Positions 44,963 to 53,775 are shown, numbered from the stretch's first letter. The stretch: DNA of 64,000 nt from Bacteroidales bacterium (GCA_016934395.1 JAFGSZ010000094.1:1-64000), one strand, 5' to 3'. Notes: a model not told the origin generated them from the letters alone. Numbers and translations are program-made.

Positions 44963-47914
44963 ATGAACCAGAAATTCATAATTGCATTCTCAGAGCACCG
45001 GGTATTAGGACCCGTATTAGGCCACTATTTTATAAGAGAAGGGGAAAATAATGATTATTATGTGCTGCACGAAAAAGTTACCCTGGCCAACCTCGACTTT
45101 TACCGGCCGGTATTATCTCCCGATGAAGTTCAACTGGTTAAGCTAACCGAACAATATAACGATCAGAATCTTTTGCAGGCCTTTTCAAAAAAAAAGATAA
45201 GTACACAGGTTTTTTTAAATTCCATTACAGAAAAGCAACTTACCGAGCAGGTAAGGCCTTATATAGAGCGCCGGATTATGAAGTGTATTGATATACTAAA
45301 ATATACCGATCTGCCCATTTATTTTAAACGGCATTCGAATAATATTTATGAATCCGACCGGATCTACCTGCATCACGAAGAGGTAGAGACCATTTTTAAT
45401 TTTCATAAAGACCCTGATGGATTAAGATATTATTTAAGTATTTTATATAACAATATTGAAATAACCCTTACGGATAAAGAGGGTGTTATCCTGGTAAATG
45501 ATCCCTGTTATCTGATACTCGAAAATCAGCTGTTTGTTTTCCAGGATATTGATGGTAAAAAATTAATGCCCTTTTTTAAAAAGAACTTTATAGATGTTCC
45601 AAAAAAATCAGAAAAGGAATACCTGAAAACTTTTGTAAGAAAAGCAATTAAAAAGTATAAAGTTAAAGCCAGGGGTTTTGAAATTATCGATCAGAATGTT
45701 AAGCCGCAACCCATATTATCTCTTGAAAATGACCTGTCCGGATTACCGAGATTGTTGCTTAAATTTAAATATAATGAGGATACCCTGTATTATGCAAATA
45801 AGAAAACCGAGTTAAAAGTTGTTCTTGATGAAGATGGAGAAAAACTGGTTTTCTACAGGCTTAATCGTGATTATGATTTTGAAAATAGTTGTATTACCCA
45901 TTTGCTCGGTTTGGGACTCGTTAATCTGGAGTTTGCCTATTTTTCGCCCATAATTAAAAAGCATGATACCAGTAATGAGTCTTTGTATGGTCTCGTAAAC
46001 TGGATCAATTTTAATGTCCCTGAACTTGAAAGCTCCGGATATAAAATACATCAGAATTATAAAAATCTGAATTTTTACCTTCAAACACTGGATCTTGATG
46101 TTAAAGTATCGGCTGAAGAAGGTGACTGGTTTGATATTTATGCTAAAGTTAAAATCAAGGATTTCGAAATCCCTTTTATTAAATTCAGAAATAATATTGT
46201 TAACAGCATCAGGGAATATACACTGCCCGACAATGAAATTGTGATTTTGCCTGAAGAATGGTTTTCGCGGTTTAAAGATTTGTTTTCATTCGGAAAAGAA
46301 GATGGTGAACGGCTGGTGCTTGATAAACAGCATTATACGCTGATCAGTAAAAATCTTGATGGTATTAGTAATTCTTATAAAGAGAAGTTGAAGAATTGGT
46401 TCTCAGGAAGTACAAATCAGGAAATTTCAATACCCCAGAAAATTACTGCTACTCTAAGAAATTACCAGGTTGAGGGATTCCGGTGGATGTATAATTTATA
46501 TTCCAATGGTTTTGGCGGATGCCTGGCAGATGATATGGGATTGGGCAAAACCCTGCAGACAATTACCATTGTTCAGCAGGTAATTGATGAAATGGTTAAT
46601 TCTTCAGATAAGAGGGAAACAACAGGTGTGGTTCAGCAGTTGTCGATTTTCGATCTGCCGGGTCAGTCAAATCAGGCTCCAGTATTGAGCAGCCTTGTAA
46701 TAGTGCCCACATCGCTGGTTTTTAACTGGGTAAACGAAATTAATAAGTTTGCTCCGCAGATAAAAGTGGTACCCTATGTGGGTTCAACCCGGCGGGAGTT
46801 AATGGAATATACCCTAGAGGCTGACATTATTATTACTTCCTATGGAATTGTAAGGAATGATCTGGCAAAATTTCTTCAGCACAAATTTTTGTACCTGGTA
46901 CTTGATGAAAGTCAGATGATCAAAAATCCGGCTTCTAAAACATACCAGGCTGTAACACAGCTGGAATCGGAATATAAACTCGTACTAACCGGTACACCAA
47001 TTGAAAATTCATTGATTGATTTGTGGGCCCAGCTTAATTTTTTAAATCCGGGATTACTCGGCAACCTTAATTTTTTTAAAAAAGAGTTTGTTACGCCAAT
47101 AGAAAAACTTTCAGACGAAGAGAAGAAAGAAAAACTGCAAACTTTAATCCATCCTTTTGTACTCCGGCGCACTAAGGAATTTGTGGCCAGGGACCTGCCG
47201 CCGGTTAGCCAGCAGGTTGTTCTTTGTGAGATGGATGAATACCAGGAACAGTATTATGTTAAAGAAAAATCAAAAGCCAGGAATGCCATTCTTGAAAATA
47301 TTAACAGGTATGGTTTTGATAAATCTTCAATAATGATTTTACAAACCCTGACAAAGCTTAGACAGATTGCCAGTCATCCGCTAATGGCAGATGAGGAGTA
47401 TTTGGGTGGTTCGGGTAAGTTTGAAGAGGTACAGCGAAATTTACTTAATTTAATTGCTGAAGGACATAAAGCAATAATTTTCTCTTCATTTGTAAAACAC
47501 CTTGTGTTATTTCAGAAATATCTTGATAGTGAAAAGATAAATTATGCATTGCTAACCGGTAAAACAAAATCAAGAGAAGCAGAAATTGCAAAATTCCAGG
47601 AAAACAATAATTGCCCCATATTCTTAATTTCATTAAAGGCAGGCGGGGTAGGATTAAACCTTACTGCGGCTGAATATGTTTTTTTGCTTGATCCTTGGTG
47701 GAATCCGGCTTCTGAATTACAGGCCCTGAGCCGTGCGCATCGTATTGGCCAGGATAAACAGGTTTTTGTATACCGGTTTATCAGTAAAGATACAATTGAG
47801 GAAAAAATTATTAAACTCCAGGATAAAAAATCAAAACTTGCTGATATTTTTATAAATGAGGGCAGCACCCTGAAATCTATTCCCCAGGAAGCCATCCTGA
47901 GTTTATTTGATTAG
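44963..47914 (+). CDS. SNF2-family DEAD/DEAH-box helicase
   Basis: 983 residues. The N-terminal half (about 1-480) is a family-specific region without a motif I can name. The SNF2 ATPase follows with motif I ADDMGLGKT (about 518-526), SLVIVPTSL (about 579-587), motif II LDESQ (DESQ in place of DEAH), and motif III LTGTPIEN. The helicase C lobe has SLKAGGVGLNLT and the motif VI region SRAHRIGQDKQV. Such proteins are double-stranded DNA translocases that remodel nucleoprotein complexes, akin to RapA. No methylase or nuclease gene is adjacent, so a defence role is not indicated. Confidence 0.88.
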   Translation: MNQKFIIAFSEHRVLGPVLGHYFIREGENNDYYVLHEKVTLANLDFYRPVLSPDEVQLVKLTEQYNDQNLLQAFSKKKISTQVFLNSITEKQLTEQVRPYIERRIMKCIDILKYTDLPIYFKRHSNNIYESDRIYLHHEEVETIFNFHKDPDGLRYYLSILYNNIEITLTDKEGVILVNDPCYLILENQLFVFQDIDGKKLMPFFKKNFIDVPKKSEKEYLKTFVRKAIKKYKVKARGFEIIDQNVKPQPILSLENDLSGLPRLLLKFKYNEDTLYYANKKTELKVVLDEDGEKLVFYRLNRDYDFENSCITHLLGLGLVNLEFAYFSPIIKKHDTSNESLYGLVNWINFNVPELESSGYKIHQNYKNLNFYLQTLDLDVKVSAEEGDWFDIYAKVKIKDFEIPFIKFRNNIVNSIREYTLPDNEIVILPEEWFSRFKDLFSFGKEDGERLVLDKQHYTLISKNLDGISNSYKEKLKNWFSGSTNQEISIPQKITATLRNYQVEGFRWMYNLYSNGFGGCLADDMGLGKTLQTITIVQQVIDEMVNSSDKRETTGVVQQLSIFDLPGQSNQAPVLSSLVIVPTSLVFNWVNEINKFAPQIKVVPYVGSTRRELMEYTLEADIIITSYGIVRNDLAKFLQHKFLYLVLDESQMIKNPASKTYQAVTQLESEYKLVLTGTPIENSLIDLWAQLNFLNPGLLGNLNFFKKEFVTPIEKLSDEEKKEKLQTLIHPFVLRRTKEFVARDLPPVSQQVVLCEMDEYQEQYYVKEKSKARNAILENINRYGFDKSSIMILQTLTKLRQIASHPLMADEEYLGGSGKFEEVQRNLLNLIAEGHKAIIFSSFVKHLVLFQKYLDSEKINYALLTGKTKSREAEIAKFQENNNCPIFLISLKAGGVGLNLTAAEYVFLLDPWWNPASELQALSRAHRIGQDKQVFVYRFISKDTIEEKIIKLQDKKSKLADIFINEGSTLKSIPQEAILSLFD

Positions 47915-47928
47915 ATAAGCTGACGGTT

Positions 47929-49347
47929 TCAGTTTATTTTATTTGATTTTAAAGTAAGGCCTAATTCATCGCCAATCTTTAGCATTAACTGGTAGGCCTC
48001 TTTAAAATTGTTTCTGATGTCGCCATCGAGTATCGATTCTTTAATCCTGTTTTTAATCACACCGATTTCCCTGCCCGGTCCTATTCCAAATGTTTCCATA
48101 ATTATTTCACCGGTCACGGGGGGCTGGAAATTACGGACAGCATCCTGTTCTTCAATTTCTTTAAGTTTTTTTCTAACGAGTTTAAAATTTTTCAGATACC
48201 GTTTTACCTTCTCATCGTTTTTTGAGGTAATGTCTGCCTCGCATAAAGTCATCAGGTCGTCAATGTCATCTCCAGCCTCAAAAAGTAATCGTCTTACGGC
48301 GCTGTCTGTTACCTGCTCCTGGGCGAGCACAATTGGACGTAAATGAAGGGCAACAAGTTTTTGTACGTATTTTAAATGTGGCCCTAACGGAAGTTTTAAT
48401 CTTCTGAAAATCGAAGGAAGCATTTTTGCTCCCAAATAGTCGTGGGCATGGAAAGTCCATCCCTGGTCTGCCTGGAATTTTTTTGTTCTTGGTTTTCCAA
48501 TATCGTGCAAAAGGGCAGCCCATCTGAGCCATTCATTTTTGGTGTTTTTTGCAACATTGTCAAGCACTTTTATTGAATGAAGGAAATTATCTTTATGCCC
48601 TTGTCCGTCTTTAATATCATATCCTTTCATTTCATCAACTTCAGGAAGGATAATTTTTAAGAGCCCTGTTTTTTCAAGCAACAGGAATCCTTTAGAGGGT
48701 TTCTCAGAGAGCATTATTTTTTTTAGCTCTTCACTGATTCTTTCCTGGGATACAATTTTTATCCTGTCCTTATTCTTGTTTATTGCTTGTAAAGAATCTG
48801 TTTCAATTTCAAAGTTTAATTGAGTGGCAAACCGTATAGCCCGCATCATTCTTAAGGGATCGTCGGAATAGGTTTGGTCGGGAGTTAAGGGGGTGCGCAG
48901 TAATTTACTTTTGAGATCCGATACTCCGTTAAAAGGATCAATAAGTTTACCGTAAGTTTCTTTATTCAGCGAAATGGCCAGTGCATTAATTGTAAAATCC
49001 CTGCGCCTCTGGTCGTCTTCAAGAGTACCGTCTTCAACAACCGGTTTTCTCGAGTCAAAATTATAAGATTCTTTTCGTGCTCCAACAAACTCAATTTCAT
49101 ATTCAGGAGTTTTGAGCATTGCAGTACCAAAATTTTTAAAAACAGTAACCTTAGTATTCCCAAGCTTTTTAGCCACTTTTTTTGCCAGGCTTATACCATC
49201 ACCTGTAACAACAATATCAATATCTTTAGATGGCCTGTTTAATAAGGCATCACGTACATAACCCCCAATAACAAAGCAGGCAATTTTTTCACTGTCAGCA
49301 ATATCTGAAATGATTTTAAAAATGTGCTTATTAAGGTATTTATCCAT
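47929..49347 (-). CDS. tRNA nucleotidyltransferase (CCA-adding type) with HD domain
   Basis: 472 residues. The class II polymerase-beta head contains GGYVRDALLNRPSKDIDIVV (about residues 24-43, catalytic DxD in DID). The neck region has RRDFTINALAI (about 114-124) and LRMMRAIRFA. A C-terminal HD domain has LLHDIGKPRT (about 289-298). This is the Bacteroidota CCA-adding enzyme architecture; poly(A) polymerase I cannot be excluded from motifs alone. It matures tRNA 3' ends in the cytoplasm. It is convergent with the helicase gene, 14 bases away, and divergent from the thioredoxin gene. Confidence 0.88.
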   Translation of the reverse strand: MDKYLNKHIFKIISDIADSEKIACFVIGGYVRDALLNRPSKDIDIVVTGDGISLAKKVAKKLGNTKVTVFKNFGTAMLKTPEYEIEFVGARKESYNFDSRKPVVEDGTLEDDQRRRDFTINALAISLNKETYGKLIDPFNGVSDLKSKLLRTPLTPDQTYSDDPLRMMRAIRFATQLNFEIETDSLQAINKNKDRIKIVSQERISEELKKIMLSEKPSKGFLLLEKTGLLKIILPEVDEMKGYDIKDGQGHKDNFLHSIKVLDNVAKNTKNEWLRWAALLHDIGKPRTKKFQADQGWTFHAHDYLGAKMLPSIFRRLKLPLGPHLKYVQKLVALHLRPIVLAQEQVTDSAVRRLLFEAGDDIDDLMTLCEADITSKNDEKVKRYLKNFKLVRKKLKEIEEQDAVRNFQPPVTGEIIMETFGIGPGREIGVIKNRIKESILDGDIRNNFKEAYQLMLKIGDELGLTLKSNKIN

Positions 49348-49377
49348 AAATTTCCTGTAAACTTTTTATGTTGCCGA

Positions 49378-49385
49378 CAAAATTA
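49378..49385 (-). promoter_or_regulatory. Candidate -7 element for the CCA enzyme gene
   Basis: On the minus strand TAATTTTG matches TAnnTTTG, 30 bases before the ATG at 49347. The upstream TTTG box is not seen at standard spacing. Confidence 0.38.
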
Positions 49386-49505
49386 CAATTATTTGAAAAT
49401 ATAAAGCATTTTTCATTAAATCGGAATAAATCATTTTCAAGTAGTATAATATTCGTAAATTTACCTGAAGAGAATATAGATTTAGTTTCATTAAAAAAAT
49501 TTATT

Positions 49506-49862
49506 ATGCCAGAACACTTAACCAAAGATACTTTTAAAAATAAGGTTTTTAATTTCGAAGTAAATAAAGAATGGAAATATGAAGGAGATAAACCCTGCAT
49601 AATTGATTTTTATGCTGATTGGTGCGGGCCTTGTAAAATGGTGGCTCCCATTCTCGAAGAGCTCGCTGAGGAGTTTAAAGACAAAATGTATGTTTATAAG
49701 GTGGATACCGAGGCGGAGCAGGAATTGGCGGCTATGTTTGGTATTCAGAGTATTCCCTCATTATTATTTGTACCGGTTGAGGGACAACCCCAGATGGCTA
49801 TGGGGGCTTTACCCAAAGATACTTTTATAAAAGCCTTTAAAGAAGTGCTGAATGTAGAATAA
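49506..49862 (+). CDS. Thioredoxin
   Basis: 118 residues from the ATG at 49506. An in-frame upstream extension to 49368 is low-complexity and lacks thioredoxin similarity, so it is not taken as coding. The redox motif is in DFYADWCGPCKMVAPILEEL (cysteines near residues 42 and 45), followed by VDTEAEQELAAMFGIQSIPSLLF with the cis-proline. There is no signal peptide, so it is a cytoplasmic thioredoxin that reduces protein disulfides. A hairpin terminator follows, just before the TPP riboswitch. Confidence 0.92.
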   Translation: MPEHLTKDTFKNKVFNFEVNKEWKYEGDKPCIIDFYADWCGPCKMVAPILEELAEEFKDKMYVYKVDTEAEQELAAMFGIQSIPSLLFVPVEGQPQMAMGALPKDTFIKAFKEVLNVE

Positions 49863-49883
49863 TTTTCTTCTTAAAATATTTGC

Positions 49884-49910
49884 AACCGGAAACCAAATTC
49901 CGGTTTTTTT
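49884..49910 (+). terminator. Intrinsic terminator after thioredoxin gene
   Basis: AACCGGAA (49884-49891) pairs with TTCCGGTT (49898-49905) across a six-base loop and runs into a T tract ending at 49910. It isolates the thioredoxin gene from the riboswitch transcript. Confidence 0.85.
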
Positions 49911-49926
49911 ATTTCCTGTAATTTCA

Positions 49927-49934
49927 TACATTTG
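49927..49934 (+). promoter_or_regulatory. Promoter -7 element of the TPP-riboswitch transcript
   Basis: TACATTTG matches TAnnTTTG exactly. Transcription would begin at about 49940, right at the 5' edge of the TPP aptamer, which supports the assignment. The upstream box is a degenerate GTTTT sequence near 49903. Confidence 0.55.
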
Positions 49935-49939
49935 CACCA

Positions 49940-50022
49940 GTACTCTAAGGGGGTGCCTTAATATTTCGGGCTGAGATCATACCCTTAGAACCTGATCCGG
50001 GTAATTCCGGCGAAGGGAATGG
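49940..50022 (+). ncRNA. TPP riboswitch (THI element)
   Basis: The conserved aptamer parts are in order: AAGGGGGTGCC (49947-49957), CTGAGAT (49971-49977), ACCC (49981-49984), AACCTGATCCGGGTAATTCCGG (49989-50010) and GGCGAAGGGAA (50009-50019). These are the pyrimidine- and pyrophosphate-sensing helices of the thiamine pyrophosphate riboswitch. A small GCAATG/CATTGC hairpin (50025-50041) follows and may be part of the expression platform; it lacks a T-run, so control is more likely translational. It governs the TonB-dependent receptor starting at 50075, which should be repressed when TPP is plentiful. Confidence 0.95.
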
Positions 50023-50074
50023 AGGCAATGAAAATCATTGCTCGTAATTTTCATAAATTTTAAACAATACTAAA

Positions 50075-52474
50075 ATGAAGCGAGTACTTGTTATACTTGC
50101 ATTTGTTGGAGTGTATGCCAATTCTTTTTCTCAGCATTCAATATCCGGCAATGTAAGTGATACTGAAAACAGGCCTTTAATCGGGGCCAATGTAATTCTT
50201 GAAGATACCGGATATGGTTCTGTTACCGATGAAGGCGGGAATTTTCTGCTTAAAAATTTACCGGGCGGGGAATATAATCTTCGCATATCGTATGTGGGAT
50301 ATGAGACTGCTGTTGTTAAAATTATTCTTAACCAGTCTCGTGAAGTAAATGTTAAACTGGAATATTCTACAATTCTCGGAGAGGAAGTTATTGTAAAAGC
50401 AACGCGTGCCGGAGATAATACTCCTACAACATTCAGCGTAATTGAGAAGTCCAGGTTAAGTCAAAATAACCTGGGCCGGGATTTACCCTATTTATTAAGT
50501 ATGGAACCCTCTGTAGTTACAACCTCTGATGCTGGAACCGGTGTAGGGTATACAGGAATGTGGATCAGGGGCAGCAATATACAGCGGATTAATGTTACGG
50601 TGAATGGCATACCCATTAACGATCCGGAATCTCACGGAGTATTTTGGGTAAATATGCCCGATTTTGCCTCGTCAGTTGAAAGTGCCCAGTTGCAACGGGG
50701 AGTGGGAACATCAACTAACGGCGGCGGAGCTTTTGGCGCCACTATTAATTTTGAAACGGATCATTTTAATCGTGAAGCATTTGGAGAATTAAACAGTTCT
50801 GCCGGATCGTTTAATACCTGGAAAAACAGCTTACGCTTTGGTTCAGGACTTATTAACGGCCATTGGGCTGTGGAAGGACGGTTGTCAAAGATTACTTCAG
50901 ACGGGTACATCGACAGGGCATCATCCGATTTGAAATCTTTTTTTATTCAGGGAGGATATTATAGTGCGAAAACTACCCTGAAAGCAGTTGTTTTTAGTGG
51001 AAAGGAAGTAACCTACCAGGCATGGAATGGAATAGACAGTGAAACCATGAAAAACCACAGGACTTTTAATTCTGCCGGAGCTGTTTATGATGAAAACTGG
51101 AATATCACCGGATTTTATGATAATGAGACCGATAATTATCAACAGGATCATTATCAATTACATTTCTTACAAAACCTGGCGCCCGGATTTAATATGAATG
51201 CTTCATTGCATTATACGTATGGAAGAGGATATTACGAGCAGTTTTATTCAAATGAATTTCTGGCAGACTACCCGATCGGGAATCAGTATTTTGGCCTTGA
51301 TAGCATGGATACCGGAGCCGGATTTGAATATTTTTACCACGATACGGTTCAATATGCCGACATGATTGTAAGGCGCTGGCTGGAAAACGATTTTTACGGA
51401 ACTACCTTTTCATTAAATTACACAAATAATAATATCGACCTGATTTTAGGCGGCGCCTGGAACAAATATGCAAATGCCAAACATTTCGGAGAAATTATCT
51501 GGGCTGAATATACCGGGAATATGAACCTGGGGGATACTTATTATAATAATATTTCAGACAAAACAGATATTAACACATATATAAAAGTTAATTATTCGTT
51601 TTTCAACGGATTTAATGCTTTTATAGATTTACAAGTTCGCAACGTGGTGTATCTGGCTGAAGGCACTGATAAAAGCGGGGATATAATTTCTATTGATAAA
51701 AAATATACTTTTTTTAATCCCAAGGCCGGAATTAGTTATAATCTTAAAGATGTGGGATTGTTTTATTTATCTTATGCTGTGGCCAATAGGGAACCCATCC
51801 GTACAGATTTTATTGATGCCCCTAACAGTATAGTACCTCAACCCGAAAGACTTAAAGATATGGAACTTGGAATTCGTTATAAATCCGGAAATTATTTCTA
51901 TAACGCCAATGTATTTTTAATGAATTACACCAACCAACTGGTTCTTACCGGAGAGATCAATGATGTGGGTTCACCAATTCGGGCAAATGTAGGTAAAAGT
52001 GTCCGGTATGGAGTAGAATTGGATGGGGGAAAACAATTCAATGAATTATTGTCATTTCGTATGAATATTCTTTATGGCAATACTCAAACAAATTTTAAAC
52101 GGTTGGAAGATGAAGAGATAGTTAGCTATAACAAGGTTTCCTTGTCTTTTTCACCAAAAATTGTAAGTGGTGGCGAACTTATTTTTAGTCCTTTTCAGGG
52201 TTTTTCAGCAGCCTTGCTGGGTAAATATATCAGCAGACAGTATCTTGACAATACACAGAATCGAAACAAAAGTATAGATGCCTATTTTGTAAATGATCTA
52301 AGACTCGCATATACTTTAAAGCCAAAATTAATTGAACATATAACCTTTACATTTATGATAAACAATATAACTGACAGAGAATATTCTTCGAACGGATATT
52401 TATGGGGAGAAACGCCATATTATTATCCGCAGGCGGGAATAAATTTTTTAGGCGGCATTCAGGTAAGATTTTAA
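50075..52474 (+). CDS. TonB-dependent receptor, thiamine-regulated (Omr1-like)
   Basis: 799 residues. A signal peptide (MKRVLVILAFVGVYANSFSQ) is followed by a carboxypeptidase-regulatory-like domain (ISGNVSDTENRPLIGANVIL, about residues 23-42). A plug domain has MWIRGSNIQRINVTVNGIPIND (about 162-183) and QLQRGVGTSTNGGGAFGATINFET (about 209-232). A 22-strand-type barrel ends in phenylalanine (GGIQVRF). The upstream TPP riboswitch indicates thiamine, its phosphates or a precursor as ligand, as proposed for Omr1 proteins of Bacteroidota. The usual partners, PnuT permease and thiamine pyrophosphokinase, are not next to it. Confidence 0.9.
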   Translation: MKRVLVILAFVGVYANSFSQHSISGNVSDTENRPLIGANVILEDTGYGSVTDEGGNFLLKNLPGGEYNLRISYVGYETAVVKIILNQSREVNVKLEYSTILGEEVIVKATRAGDNTPTTFSVIEKSRLSQNNLGRDLPYLLSMEPSVVTTSDAGTGVGYTGMWIRGSNIQRINVTVNGIPINDPESHGVFWVNMPDFASSVESAQLQRGVGTSTNGGGAFGATINFETDHFNREAFGELNSSAGSFNTWKNSLRFGSGLINGHWAVEGRLSKITSDGYIDRASSDLKSFFIQGGYYSAKTTLKAVVFSGKEVTYQAWNGIDSETMKNHRTFNSAGAVYDENWNITGFYDNETDNYQQDHYQLHFLQNLAPGFNMNASLHYTYGRGYYEQFYSNEFLADYPIGNQYFGLDSMDTGAGFEYFYHDTVQYADMIVRRWLENDFYGTTFSLNYTNNNIDLILGGAWNKYANAKHFGEIIWAEYTGNMNLGDTYYNNISDKTDINTYIKVNYSFFNGFNAFIDLQVRNVVYLAEGTDKSGDIISIDKKYTFFNPKAGISYNLKDVGLFYLSYAVANREPIRTDFIDAPNSIVPQPERLKDMELGIRYKSGNYFYNANVFLMNYTNQLVLTGEINDVGSPIRANVGKSVRYGVELDGGKQFNELLSFRMNILYGNTQTNFKRLEDEEIVSYNKVSLSFSPKIVSGGELIFSPFQGFSAALLGKYISRQYLDNTQNRNKSIDAYFVNDLRLAYTLKPKLIEHITFTFMINNITDREYSSNGYLWGETPYYYPQAGINFLGGIQVRF

Positions 52475-52624
52475 TTTGAAGATTTTGGTTGTTAATAAAT
52501 TCACATTAAAAATGAAACCTTATAACAGCCAAATCGTTAAATTAGTCGTTGGGTTAATAACAATAAATAGTTTAAGTTAGGTTTGAAGATTTTCTCTCGT
52601 AGGATTTTTGTAAAATTTTAGGTT

Positions 52625-52639
52625 TAATTTTTAGGGTTA
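52625..52639 (+). repeat. 15-bp direct repeat, left copy
   Basis: TAATTTTTAGGGTTA, identical to 53601-53615. The two copies bracket the trypsin-fold gene and its upstream terminator. Confidence 0.8.
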
Positions 52640-52640
52640 G

Positions 52641-52668
52641 ACCGGGTGCAAGACACCCGGTTTTTTTA
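52641..52668 (+). terminator. Intrinsic terminator after the TonB-dependent receptor
   Basis: ACCGGGTG (52641-52648), loop CAAGA, CACCCGGT (52654-52661), then a T-run. It lies 166 bases after the receptor stop, so the receptor mRNA has a long 3' end. It lies about 90 bases before the pseudo-protease ATG. Confidence 0.85.
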
Positions 52669-52757
52669 TGGGTTACTTTTAAACGAACGAACGAATTAAC
52701 ATTTTGAAAATCCAATTGGGTAATAAAACTACCTGAATAAATAAACCTGCTAAACCT

Positions 52758-53588
52758 ATGATGACGTATAAACAAATTTGGCAACTGGCTAAAAATTCGG
52801 TCTGCTCTCTTCGGTTCTTTAATTCTTCAGGCATTGAAATGGCCCGGTATACGGGTTTTAAATCCGGAAATTTTATTTTTACAAGTGATCATGTGAATTG
52901 TATTAATCGTGTACATTCCGTTGAAATTAATTTTTTTGAAACTCATAGTAGTCAAACGGAAGGGGCTGTTAAAATTAGTGCAGAGAATTTCTGCAATCGT
53001 ATAATTACCATTGACGATAAAGATTTTACGGGATTTTCTTTAATTAGTACTGAAGACTTAAGATTTGAATATATTCCATCTCTAAACTTAGCAAGGCACA
53101 AAACCTATTCTGTTGGGCAATCATTAGTCGTTTTAGGATATCAGATCGATCATACTGAACTTACATTAAAAAAGGCTGTATTATCTTGTTTTACACGTTA
53201 CAAAGATTTTACCTATATTCAATTTGATGGTGTAATCGTATCAGGGAATTACGGCAGCCCGATATTTGATACCGAAACCGGTGATGTAATTGGTATTTTG
53301 AACCATTCTATTAACCGGGATAACAGGGCTTATGAGAATATGAACGAAATTATTAATTCCAATATTAAACTGCTCACACATGCTCTGGGTAAACTGAATG
53401 CTTCAGATGTGGATCCCATTCAGGTTTTAATTGCCGGACAGCACCAGATTAAACGATTATCTTCTGAAATTTATAAACAATCCACTCAAGGTATTGGATA
53501 TGCATTGGATGTTATTGATATATTACAATTATTATCCTCAAGGGGACTTGAGATATCCAATCTGAGCAGTTCATACATCGAAGTTTAA
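52758..53588 (+). CDS. Cytoplasmic trypsin-fold protein, catalytic serine replaced
   Basis: 276 residues without a signal peptide. The N-terminal 190 residues fit a trypsin-like fold with histidine 45 (FIFTSDHV), aspartate 89 (KDFTGFSLI) and the nucleophile loop SGNYGSPIF. The usual GNSGSP serine is tyrosine 165 (codon TAC at 53250-53252), so it is probably a pseudo-protease. The C-terminal 85 residues are predicted helical. The ATG is doubled (ATGATG). A perfect 15-base repeat flanks the gene and a short AACG tandem repeat lies upstream at 52682-52695. It has no operon partner. A binding or sensing role is inferred; function unknown. Confidence 0.65.
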   Translation: MMTYKQIWQLAKNSVCSLRFFNSSGIEMARYTGFKSGNFIFTSDHVNCINRVHSVEINFFETHSSQTEGAVKISAENFCNRIITIDDKDFTGFSLISTEDLRFEYIPSLNLARHKTYSVGQSLVVLGYQIDHTELTLKKAVLSCFTRYKDFTYIQFDGVIVSGNYGSPIFDTETGDVIGILNHSINRDNRAYENMNEIINSNIKLLTHALGKLNASDVDPIQVLIAGQHQIKRLSSEIYKQSTQGIGYALDVIDILQLLSSRGLEISNLSSSYIEV

Positions 53589-53600
53589 TAAGATGGGTTA

Positions 53601-53615
53601 TAATTTTTAGGGTTA
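53601..53615 (+). repeat. 15-bp direct repeat, right copy
   Basis: TAATTTTTAGGGTTA, identical to 52625-52639, 12 bases after the trypsin-fold gene stop. Possible footprint of an insertion, or chance similarity in AT-rich spacer DNA. Confidence 0.8.
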
Positions 53616-53639
53616 AAAAAAGAATAAAAATTATCAAGT

Positions 53640-53775
53640 CGTACCATTAGCATTGGAATGATCCTGATGCCTGGCAATCGGGATCTTATGGATTTAATTG
53701 GATTCGCCAATCTCGTAAACCCGGTTTCCTGAACCTTTTGCAAGCGCCGGGAACTGTTCAGCGGCGGCGCTGATG
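53640..53775. other. GC-rich, hairpin-dense intergenic segment
   Basis: In AT-rich surroundings, 53660-53775 is about 53% G+C by my count. It folds into several local hairpins: 53660-53685 (GATCC arm, one bulge), 53697-53711 (ATTGG/CCAAT) and 53744-53770 (GCGCCG/CGGCGC). One plus frame stays open for about 39 codons but has no start codon after an in-frame TAG. It could be an unrecognised structured RNA or the remnant of a decayed gene or element; I cannot decide between them. Confidence 0.4.

Noticed and set aside
44963-47914. SNF2 helicase as part of a defence system
   Set aside because: The neighbours are an exported EEP-family enzyme and a tRNA maturation enzyme, with no methylase, nuclease or other defence gene, so a housekeeping role is more likely.
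49368-49505. N-terminal extension of the thioredoxin frame
   Set aside because: The ATG at 49506 gives a normal-size thioredoxin; the upstream part has no family similarity, begins at a TTG and overlaps the promoter region of the divergent gene.
52512-52580. 22-codon open frame between the receptor gene and the next terminator
   Set aside because: Short, low-complexity, no ribosome site and no recognised peptide; it lies in the long 3' untranslated part of the receptor transcript and could be chance.
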